The notes below the pieces were generated by a model. That model saw nothing but the letters and a program-made list of their open reading frames with translations. It was not told the origin of the DNA and ran no database searches. DNA of 5,871 nt from assembly GCA_031272615.1 (NCBI GenBank), contig JAISTL010000299.1, forward strand, positions 1 through 5,871, given 5' to 3'. Positions 1 through 5,412 of this stretch are shown piece by piece. The translations under genes were made by a program, and so were the position numbers. The stretch is from Methylobacteriaceae bacterium. GTDB lineage: Bacteria; Pseudomonadota; Alphaproteobacteria; Rhizobiales; Beijerinckiaceae. Each line of letters starts with the position of its first letter. Position 1 is the first letter of the stretch.

Positions 1-1174
1 CACTCTGGTCGGTCAAAGCCGCGCCGTTGATGTGCCGTTCCGACAACCGCCACATCAACGAGGCGTCCATCGATGACTGCACTCTGGACGTTTTCTCCAG
101 TGACGCCCCGAGCGTCGCGGTGACAATACCGGTGCGCTGCATCAGCTCGACGCCCTGCATGATGTCGGAAAGCGACTCCGAATAGGAGCCGTTGACGCCG
201 AAGTTGAAGCGCCGCCACGGAATTCCGAGCGAAAGCGTGGCCTCGTTGGTGTTGATGCCGCCGGCAAACACGCCGCGCCAACTGTCGTTGATGCCGATGA
301 GATTGTCTTTGGCCATATCGAAGCGGACCCGCTGGTCGACGGTGGAGCCGGTGTTGTTGAGGGCCGTGCCGTTGCGCTCATAGCCGACCTGCAGGCGGAA
401 ACTGTCGCGCTGCGGATTGGTGAAAACCACGTCGGAGGTGGCGGGCCGCTCTCCGGCCTTCAGCTTGACCTCCGCCTTGTTGGAGGAGACCCGGTTCAAG
501 TTGTCGGCGTCACGCTGGATGCGGTCCAGGTGCAGCACGTCGCCGGGTTTGTTCATGAAGCTTGTCCACGGCTTCAGGCCGTTGAAGCGCCGCCCGTCCA
601 ACAGCTGGAAGCGGTCCAGCGGGTCATCCAGCGTATCGATGAGATCGGAAACCCCCTGAATGCCGCGCCAGATGCCGTCGGCCTTGCGCATGGCCGTCCA
701 GCGGTTGCCGAGCCGTGTGAACAGGGGCGGGTCCTCGTCGGTCTCCGGTTCCTCGTAAAGGATGCGGCCGATGGTGCCGGTGTAGACATTGATGGTGAGA
801 GTTTTTTCTTTCCGGATATCCTGGTCCGGCAAAGCCCCCTGGGTGGTGATGAAACCGGCGTCGGCGTGAACCTTGTTGACCGCCAGCACCAGCGCGCCGG
901 CGAGCGCGTTGTCGAGGCAGTGATAGGCCAACGGTTCCACCGCCTGTTTCACAGCGTTCACATCGATGACCTCGATACCGTGGATGTGTATCGCGCGGAT
1001 CGGGAAACACTGACCCGGGTTGAACTCCTTGAGGTCCGGTTTACGGTCGTGGGTTTCGACCGTCAGGCTCGCGCCGCGAACCTGCGGCACTGCGGGAGCT
1101 TCGGCCGAAACCCCCGTTGCGATAAACACCAGAAACGCACTCAAACCTGCACGCATGACCAACGCCGCCGTCAT
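1..1174 (-). CDS. TpsB/ShlB-FhaC-type outer-membrane transporter of a two-partner secretion system (3' end outside the window)
   Basis: The 391 visible residues read without interruption to the window edge; family members usually have about 550-600, so the C-terminal half of the barrel is missing here. Residues 1-24 look like a Sec signal peptide ending VSA. A first POTRA domain follows, at about 56-138, with the paired cysteines typical of the family (C56 in CFPIRAIHIHG and C86) and a GFITTQGALPDQDI segment matching the conserved GyvTTRayLPeQdL pattern. A second POTRA domain is recognisable around 206-252 (PGDVLHLDRIQRDADNLNR). The first barrel strands start at about 258, including NLIGINDSW, like the family's NPLGlnD. 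Between the POTRAs there are about 50 more residues than in FhaC. By family knowledge it binds the TPS domain of its TpsA partner in the periplasm and exports it. It lies 85 bp downstream of tpsA on the same strand. ATG at 1174 gives the full signal peptide but has no good Shine-Dalgarno; ATG at 1156 is an alternative. Confidence 0.9.
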   Translation of the reverse strand, partial: MTAALVMRAGLSAFLVFIATGVSAEAPAVPQVRGASLTVETHDRKPDLKEFNPGQCFPIRAIHIHGIEVIDVNAVKQAVEPLAYHCLDNALAGALVLAVNKVHADAGFITTQGALPDQDIRKEKTLTINVYTGTIGRILYEEPETDEDPPLFTRLGNRWTAMRKADGIWRGIQGVSDLIDTLDDPLDRFQLLDGRRFNGLKPWTSFMNKPGDVLHLDRIQRDADNLNRVSSNKAEVKLKAGERPATSDVVFTNPQRDSFRLQVGYERNGTALNNTGSTVDQRVRFDMAKDNLIGINDSWRGVFAGGINTNEATLSLGIPWRRFNFGVNGSYSESLSDIMQGVELMQRTGIVTATLGASLEKTSRVQSSMDASLMWRLSERHINGAALTDQS

Positions 1175-1259
1175 TTTGTACCAACAGGAACTTTATCGAT
1201 CTTATCGTTATAATTCAGTATTTCGCAGTGTATTCACCCGGTCCGGGAGTTTTTTGACC
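1175..1259 (-). other. tpsA-tpsB intergenic spacer
   Basis: This 85-bp gap is noticeably AT-richer than its flanks. On the minus strand it holds a short GC dyad (CCCGGACCGGG, usable stem of about four pairs) but no T-tract after it, so I see no terminator in the operon direction and read-through from tpsA to tpsB is plausible. A TATAAC hexamer on the minus strand near 1205-1210 could be a -10 element, but no good -35 stands 16-18 bases upstream. No clear ribosome-binding site precedes the tpsB ATG. Confidence 0.4.
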
Positions 1260-3227
1260 TCACGGAATCAGGTCTTCAAAAACGCCGATGGGGTTGCCGC
1301 CCGGCGGCCCGACGGGTTGCGCCGGGCGAACCTCGATGATGCCGGAGGAGGAAACCGTGTCCGCTTCGCCTTCAATCCAGCCGCCGTCATTGACAACGGG
1401 TGTGTCCGTATTCAGCGTCACCGTGCCGATGGGCGCCAGGATGTAGCCGCCCACCGGCTGATAGCCGATCCAGGCGTCGGAGCCGGACCAGAAATGCCCG
1501 ATGCTTGCCGGACGCCGCACCACCACCGGCACAAACATCGCCTCGTTGACAATCCGGGGCGCGTTGATGTCGAGATTGCCGTAGGCGATCATCCGGCCGC
1601 CGCGGTTCTCGACAATCTCCGACGCATCGATGGACAGCGCGTACTGGGCGTTCATCACGCCGCCCGACACCTCGATGCTGCCGCCGCCCGTGTTCCGGCA
1701 GAATATGTCACACGTCCGTTTCAGGTAAGCGCTGCCGCTCGCCACGCCCAGGTTGCGCACGGCGCGGGCAGTGATGGCCAATGAACCGTCGGCGGCTGAA
1801 ATCTCGCCCGTATTCACCACTTCGTCGGCGTCAATCACCACGGAGCTGCCGAAAATCAACGCCCGCTCGTCGGGTAGTCTGAGGCGGCCGTAATCAAAGG
1901 TGGTGATGATGCGCTTCTTCTTGCCGAACAACCACGAGAGCCAGAAACTCTTCTTGACGACGCGTCGTTGCGGCGCGCCCTGCGTTTCGCCGCCATCGAC
2001 GTCCATCACGTTCCGCAGCGCTCCTCCGGCCGTCAGCTCGATGGCGCCGTTGGCGAGCATCCGCCCGCTGTTGTTGACGATGCTGCCGCCGGCTTGCATA
2101 TAAAGCGTGTCATCGGCGCCGTAGACGATGGCGAGCCGATCGCTGTTCTCACTCAACAGGGTGATGTCGCCCGCCGCAGACAGGGTCACGGCCCCTTTGG
2201 AGTCGGCGTCGGATCCGTCGCGCCGGGCGCCGATCACCTGCCCGGTGACAAAGATATCGCCCTTGTCGGCCAGCACCGTTACCGGGCCGGAATTGGCGGA
2301 AAGCGTCGCGATATGCTCCGGCGAATTGAGGATCTCCACACTGCCGCCGGCGAGTTTAACGCTGGTTTCAGCGCGGATGACCGCGCCCGTGGCCGAGATT
2401 TTCCCCGACGCCGAGATGCTGAAATCTCCGGCTGTCGCCATGCCCGCGCCGTTGAAATTGACGCCGGCGCCCTTCGCGCTCACCTCAATTTTCACCCGGC
2501 TCGATGACATGAAGCCCCGCGGCGTCACGTCCACCAGCACCTCGCCCGACGACCCGCCGAGATGCCTGCGGTCGGTCACGTAGGGGGTTAACGTCGAATT
2601 GGCGGAGACCGCCGGGTCCACCGTCACTTCGGCATTGCCGGCGAGAAGATGAATCTCGGCGTCGGGCGAGATATGGTCATTGACAATCGGGCCGTCCACC
2701 CTGATTTTGGCTGCCAGCAACTGCAGGGTGGTCATGGTTCCGCCGAGGCCGCCGGGGCCGACGAGAATATCGCCGCTCCCCGAGGTGATGACCGGATGGG
2801 CCGCAGTCGGGTCAACTATCCGGCCGCCGGAGAGAATCACCGAACCGGTGTTGACGAAGCTGCCGCCGTCAACGGTGATGCCGTTGGGGTTGGCCAGCAC
2901 CACATGCGCCCGGCTGCCCAACACTTCCACCGGTCCTTCAATCACCGAACGCGACGACGACGTCACCTCGTTGACGATGGTGTTGGCGCGTACCGAGCGG
3001 TTATCGAGATCCGCGCCGGCGCCGCCCACCGAAAACGCACTGTAACCGTTATATGAAACGCCGTTGCTGAACGTCGGGGCGATGCTCACCACCGGCTGGC
3101 CCCGCGCTCCCGTGGTTACGCTGGTCGCGGTGGCGCCGTCGGGAACGATCTGCGCCGCTGCCGGACCGGCGACCGACACCGCAATCAACGCGGTGGACAT
3201 CAGAAAACCGGCTCTCGGGAAATTCAT
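1260..3227 (-). CDS. TpsA exoprotein, filamentous-haemagglutinin N-terminal (TPS) domain protein
   Basis: A 655-residue secreted protein. The open frame extends 54 codons upstream, but ATG at 3227 is preferred. It begins directly with a signal peptide (MNFPRAGFLM..., hydrophobic core, cleavage probably after AAA at residue 25), has AGGA 9 bases upstream, and overlaps the previous stop codon as ATGA. Residues 26 to about 185 form a TPS/haemagglutination domain: a mature N-terminus QIVPDG, then NPNGITVDGGSFVNTG at 113-128, the family's hallmark NPNG segment. The rest has degenerate short repeats expected of a right-handed beta-helix (for example 380-405, 461-494 and 515-560, with N-x-G and I/L-x-I/A patterns). 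Unusual parts are an aromatic and basic stretch at 422-442 (KKSFWLSWLFGKKKR) and the protein's only two cysteines, C506 and C510. It is short for a TpsA, and I recognise no toxin domain. It is likely exported by the adjacent TpsB and acts outside the cell, perhaps as an adhesin; the target is unknown. Confidence 0.9.
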   Translation of the reverse strand: MNFPRAGFLMSTALIAVSVAGPAAAQIVPDGATATSVTTGARGQPVVSIAPTFSNGVSYNGYSAFSVGGAGADLDNRSVRANTIVNEVTSSSRSVIEGPVEVLGSRAHVVLANPNGITVDGGSFVNTGSVILSGGRIVDPTAAHPVITSGSGDILVGPGGLGGTMTTLQLLAAKIRVDGPIVNDHISPDAEIHLLAGNAEVTVDPAVSANSTLTPYVTDRRHLGGSSGEVLVDVTPRGFMSSSRVKIEVSAKGAGVNFNGAGMATAGDFSISASGKISATGAVIRAETSVKLAGGSVEILNSPEHIATLSANSGPVTVLADKGDIFVTGQVIGARRDGSDADSKGAVTLSAAGDITLLSENSDRLAIVYGADDTLYMQAGGSIVNNSGRMLANGAIELTAGGALRNVMDVDGGETQGAPQRRVVKKSFWLSWLFGKKKRIITTFDYGRLRLPDERALIFGSSVVIDADEVVNTGEISAADGSLAITARAVRNLGVASGSAYLKRTCDIFCRNTGGGSIEVSGGVMNAQYALSIDASEIVENRGGRMIAYGNLDINAPRIVNEAMFVPVVVRRPASIGHFWSGSDAWIGYQPVGGYILAPIGTVTLNTDTPVVNDGGWIEGEADTVSSSGIIEVRPAQPVGPPGGNPIGVFEDLIP

Positions 3228-3739
3228 TGTATACCATCCTGAAATGCTTTCATGGCCGCGGTAAAAGCCTCCAGAGACACAGCAATGTCCACTGATTTGG
3301 CCTTGTCGGTCCACAGCCGGAACGACGCTTCCCGCCCACGCTGAAACTCCCTCAGCAAAGCGGGGGTAAAGGAAAACCCGGCGTGACACCCCGAGGCATT
3401 GCAGGTCTCAACGAGGATTTTATACGCCTTCCGGTCGTCGACCCTGAGTTCGACGCCGGGGGCGATATAGCCGCCCAACGGAAACGACACGATGCCCACC
3501 GGCTCCGTTTTCTTCTCCCCCGGGACGATGGTCAGGGCGAACACGACTTCTTTGTTGGTCTCAACCGCCAAACGTTGAGACAACCGGCACGCGTCGCCGG
3601 TGCAAGTCAACAGCCACGGGCCGAAACGCCGCTCCTGCCCGGTGGACGCAGCTTCCCCGGCCGAAACCGCAGCCGACACGAACACCACCGCACCTGCGGC
3701 ACACAAGGGAAAATAAAGCTTATAACCTAACGGCCGCAT
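3224..3739 (-). CDS. IalB-family (invasion-associated locus B) secreted protein
   Basis: A 171-residue protein. A Sec signal peptide covers about residues 1-27 (MRPLGYKLYF, hydrophobic core, then VSAAVSA). The mature part matches the IalB family pattern: FGPW at 39-42 followed by a C46/C51 pair and a Q-rich start (CRLSQRL); a V-x-FPLGGYIAPGVELRVDD block at about 85-102; a second cysteine pair, C113/C118 (ETCNASGCHAGF); and a closing SFRLW...ISL-type segment with VSLEAFTAAMKAF. The four mature cysteines suggest two disulfides, and the length is typical. IalB of Bartonella is linked to erythrocyte invasion; many alphaproteobacterial homologues have no known function. The frame can also start at TTG 3766, but ATG 3739 gives a better signal peptide. 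The stop overlaps the tpsA start (ATGA), implying translational coupling. Export to the periplasm or outer membrane is inferred; a role as helper of the TpsA/TpsB pair is a guess from context. Confidence 0.85.
   Translation of the reverse strand: MRPLGYKLYFPLCAAGAVVFVSAAVSAGEAASTGQERRFGPWLLTCTGDACRLSQRLAVETNKEVVFALTIVPGEKKTEPVGIVSFPLGGYIAPGVELRVDDRKAYKILVETCNASGCHAGFSFTPALLREFQRGREASFRLWTDKAKSVDIAVSLEAFTAAMKAFQDGIQ
3237..3240 (-). promoter_or_regulatory. Shine-Dalgarno of tpsA, inside the IalB-like gene
   Basis: On the minus strand AGGA lies 9 bases upstream of ATG 3227, within the last codons of the IalB-like gene. Together with the ATGA stop/start overlap, it decides the tpsA start over the longer in-frame extension and points to coupled translation of the two genes. 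Confidence 0.6.
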
Positions 3740-3865
3740 ATGCGACGCCCCCGCCTTACTCCCCAATCAATTCTTCCCTAACCCGCTTTCTGCATAGACA
3801 AATATACGGGCGCACGCAAGGTGCACCGGTGAGAAAATCTCAAAGCGGCTCGCCGGGATCGCGCC

Positions 3866-3894
3866 CATATCTATGAATACAAGCCTTTTGTCAG
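3866..3894 (-). promoter_or_regulatory. Possible promoter of the IalB-tpsA-tpsB operon
   Basis: On the minus strand CTGACA (3894-3889) is followed after 17 bases by GATATG (3871-3866), a fair -35 with a weak -10. It would give a leader of roughly 120 bases before the IalB-like start. A second weak pair, TTGCGT (3818-3813) and TATGCA (3795-3790), also at 17-base spacing, lies closer to the gene. Neither is strong and I cannot choose between them from sequence. Confidence 0.2.
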
Positions 3895-4103
3895 TGGATA
3901 ATTATTTGCAGGCGCCGCCGGACACGAGTCGCATCATTCCCGCACGTTCATCCGGTCGGCATGCCCACGGCCGGCGCCCGTCACCCACGAGCGTGAACGA
4001 AGCACTCCAAAGGCCTTGTGGTCGAAGTGAACGGCAAAAGGTCTCACACGTTCGTGTTCCGAACCGCCGTCCGGTCCGCACTATTGTACCGGAGCTTTCC
4101 GGG

Positions 4104-4128
4104 TTGCTTCGCGCTGTTCGCGATGACG
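4104..4128. repeat. Candidate dispersed palindromic repeat (TTGCTTCGC...GCGATGACGG type)
   Basis: The stretch has the form GTTGC - TTCGCGCTGTTC - GCGAT followed by GACGG. The arms pair as RNA with G-U wobbles, and an inner TCGCG/CGCGA stem (4109-4113 with 4119-4123) is perfect. It resembles the short ATTGCTTCGC...GCAATGACGG hairpins that recur between genes in many proteobacterial genomes. Only one copy is in this window, so repeat status is inferred from resemblance. Confidence 0.3.
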
Positions 4129-4247
4129 GAGATGCGGACACAAAAAAAGCGGGGGAGTGCCGATGCGCGCTTTTGCGGGTGACCAACCGATACCCTGTCA
4201 GTGCGGCTGCGGTGCTGCAGTGGTCAAAGAAAGAGTTGTCGTTACCC

Positions 4248-4280
4248 ACAGGCGGGTGCTCTCGCCTGTATCATTATTTT
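4248..4280 (+). terminator. Weak terminator-like hairpin
   Basis: ACAGGCG (4248-4254) and CGCCTGT (4263-4269) form a perfect 7-bp stem with an 8-base loop, followed on the plus strand by the T-rich but interrupted stretch ATCATTATTTT. The U-tract is poor, so it may be only a structured element. No plus-strand gene ends just upstream. Confidence 0.3.
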
Positions 4281-4313
4281 CAATAGGTTGTGGGGAAGGG
4301 GCCGAGAACGTGT

Positions 4314-4343
4314 TTGCCATGGAAAGAACAAACAAAAGATATT
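4314..4343 (+). promoter_or_regulatory. Possible sigma-70-type promoter for the reductase leader
   Basis: TTGCCA (4314-4319, five of six to TTGACA) is followed after 18 bases by GATATT (4338-4343, four of six to TATAAT). Initiation would fall near 4350, giving about 190 bases of untranslated leader before ATG 4543. I see no comparable pair between the terminator at 4472 and the gene. Confidence 0.3.
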
Positions 4344-4365
4344 TGCAGGGAAAGTGAAAACGAGT

Positions 4366-4387
4366 GTATACCCCGGTTGCGGTATAC
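4366..4387 (+). repeat. GTATACC/GGTATAC inverted repeat
   Basis: Perfect 7-bp arms (4366-4372 and 4381-4387) flank the 8-base loop CCGGTTGC. It lies just downstream of the candidate start near 4350. It could be the first hairpin of a leader RNA or a DNA operator for a dimeric repressor; each arm contains the palindrome GTATAC. The sequence does not tell these apart. Confidence 0.4.
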
Positions 4388-4441
4388 CTCTTGAACCTGT
4401 GCCGGAGACCGGGGGAGGGAGGTGTATCCCATTTGCGTGGT

Positions 4442-4472
4442 CCTCCGCGTCTGCGGCGGAGGTGGTTTTTTT
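4442..4472 (+). terminator. Intrinsic terminator upstream of the aldo/keto reductase
   Basis: CCTCCGC (4442-4448) pairs perfectly with GCGGAGG (4456-4462) around a 7-base loop. After TGG comes a run of seven T (4466-4472). This is a standard Rho-independent shape on the plus strand. It ends 70 bases before the reductase start and follows no recognised gene, so it either ends a short untranslated RNA or acts as an attenuator in the reductase leader. A competing pairing is visible: GGAGACC (4404-4410) with GGT (4439-4441) and CTCC (4443-4446), C4442 bulged. Confidence 0.65.
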
Positions 4473-4531
4473 AAACGTCCTGCCCATTCTCCGCAACACG
4501 CCCGGATTTCATTGTAAACCGCGCACTCCAT

Positions 4532-4535
4532 GGAG
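4532..4535 (+). promoter_or_regulatory. Shine-Dalgarno of the aldo/keto reductase
   Basis: GGAG sits 7 bases upstream of ATG 4543, a good distance. It supports this start over the in-frame upstream extension, which would have to be translated through the terminator. Confidence 0.7.
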
Positions 4536-4542
4536 TTCCCCA

Positions 4543-5391
4543 ATGTCCGAACACCCGATTTTGCCCCTGTCGCTGCCGTCCGGCGCCGTTGTTCCCCGCC
4601 TCGGGCAGGGCACCTGGTATATGGGCGATCGCTCGTCCGACGCAGCGAAAGAGGCGGCGGCGCTGCGTCTCGGCGTCGACCTCGGCATGACCCTCATCGA
4701 CACCGCCGAAATGTATGCCGACGGCGGCGCGGAGCGGGTGGTCGGCAAGGCGGTTGAAGGCATTCGCGACAAGGTGTTCATCGTCAGCAAGGTGCTGCCG
4801 TCGAACGCCTCGCGCAAAGGGACGATTGAGGCGTGCGAACGCTCGCTGCGGCGCATGAATATCGACGTTATCGATCTCTACCTGTTGCACTGGCGCGGGC
4901 ACCACCCGTTCGAGCATACCGTCGACGCTTTCGAAAAGCTGATGAGCGCCGGAAAAATCAAGGCCTGGGGCGTCAGCAACATGGATGTCTCCGATATGAG
5001 CGAACTGCTGGGCGTTCCCGGCGGCAAGGCGGCGGCGACCAATCAGGTGCTCTACAACCTCTCACGGCGCGGCGTCGAGTTCGACCTGCTGCCGTGGCAG
5101 CGCAAAAACCGCATGCCGGTGATGGCCTATTCGCCCATCGAGCAGGGGCGTCTGCTGCGTAACGCGACACTCGGGAAGCTGGCGGCGAAGCACGGCGCCA
5201 CGCCGGCGCAGATTGCGCTTTCCTGGGTGCTGCGCGACGACAACGTCATCGCCATCCCCAAGGCGGCAAACCCCATACATGTCAAGGAAAACCGCGCGGC
5301 GGCGGATATCGTTCTCCCTGCGGAAGATCTTGGCGAATTGGACAAAGCCTTTCCGCCGCCCACCCGCGCCCGTCCGCTGGAAATGCTGTGA
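4543..5391 (+). CDS. yeaE: Aldo/keto reductase, YeaE-like
   Basis: A complete 282-residue (alpha/beta)8-barrel oxidoreductase of the aldo/keto reductase superfamily; soluble, with no signal peptide. The catalytic tetrad is intact: D53 and Y58 in TLIDTAEMYADGGAE, K83 in IVSKVLP, and H116 in LYLLHWRG. Other family landmarks are GQGTWYMG at 21-28, GVSNMD at 143-148, ATNQVLYNL at 165-173, MPVMAYSPIEQ at 191-201 and the cofactor-binding IPKAANPIHVKEN at 238-250. From memory these segments run closely parallel to E. coli YeaE, which reduces methylglyoxal and other aldehydes with NADPH; that substrate is inferred here. The start is set by GGAG 7 bases upstream. The frame stays open to 4201 upstream, but that part has no homology and crosses a terminator. 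It stands alone on the plus strand and converges with the next gene 21 bp on. The symbol is by similarity, not proven orthology. Confidence 0.93.
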   Translation: MSEHPILPLSLPSGAVVPRLGQGTWYMGDRSSDAAKEAAALRLGVDLGMTLIDTAEMYADGGAERVVGKAVEGIRDKVFIVSKVLPSNASRKGTIEACERSLRRMNIDVIDLYLLHWRGHHPFEHTVDAFEKLMSAGKIKAWGVSNMDVSDMSELLGVPGGKAAATNQVLYNLSRRGVEFDLLPWQRKNRMPVMAYSPIEQGRLLRNATLGKLAAKHGATPAQIALSWVLRDDNVIAIPKAANPIHVKENRAAADIVLPAEDLGELDKAFPPPTRARPLEML

Positions 5392-5412
5392 GAACACGCC
5401 CGCTGCCGCCCG

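Larger units (their letters stand above)
3740..4542. other. Long divergent intergenic region without a convincing gene
   Basis: About 800 bp between the divergent IalB-like gene and the aldo/keto reductase. The open frames here (up to about 137 codons on plus, 115 on minus) have no recognisable domain, signal peptide or good ribosome-binding site, and their composition looks like translated non-coding DNA, rich in R, S, P and C. No tRNA, rRNA, tmRNA, RNase P or SRP RNA signature is visible. It does hold several dyads: ACACG/CGTGT at 4046-4057, CCGGA/TCCGG at 4089-4102, a TTGC...GCGATGACGG hairpin at 4104-4128, ACAGGCG/CGCCTGT at 4248-4269, and GTATACC/GGTATAC at 4366-4387. It also holds a plus-strand terminator at 4442-4472. 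Promoters for both flanking units must lie here. Confidence 0.7.

Noticed and set aside
1187..1209. GGAAC...CGTT general-stress (EcfG-type) promoter on the plus strand
   Set aside because: The spacing is 14 rather than about 16-18 bases, and it would drive only antisense transcription into tpsA.
1227..1256. Plus-strand terminator (CCCGGTCCGGG followed by T run)
   Set aside because: The usable stem is only about four pairs and no plus-strand gene ends there.
530..1784. Long plus-strand open frames (530-1213 and 1020-1784)
   Set aside because: They lie antisense to tpsB and tpsA, which have clear domains. The products lack recognisable motifs and follow from GC-rich third positions on the opposite strand.
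3228..3389. Longer tpsA start, 54 codons upstream
   Set aside because: It would put a long non-signal stretch before a clean signal peptide and lie inside the IalB-like gene. ATG 3227 has AGGA and the ATGA overlap.
3873..4286. 137-codon plus-strand frame and the 115-codon minus-strand frame (3902-4249) in the intergenic region
   Set aside because: Biased R/S/P composition, no domain, no signal peptide, no good ribosome-binding site, and the two overlap each other antisense.
4268..4288. Fur-like AT-rich site (TGTATCATTATTTTCAATAG)
   Set aside because: It matches only part of the Fur consensus, lacks dyad symmetry, and no iron-related gene is adjacent.
3903..4349. Direct repeat TATTTGCAGG at 3903-3912 and 4340-4349, considered as target-site duplication of a lost element
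   Set aside because: A 10-base repeat within 800 bp is within chance. There are no terminal inverted repeats and no transposase remnant between the copies.
4201..4542. N-terminal extension of the reductase by 114 codons
   Set aside because: The extension has no family homology and no ribosome-binding site, and it crosses an intrinsic terminator. ATG 4543 has GGAG at 7 bases and matches the family N-terminus.
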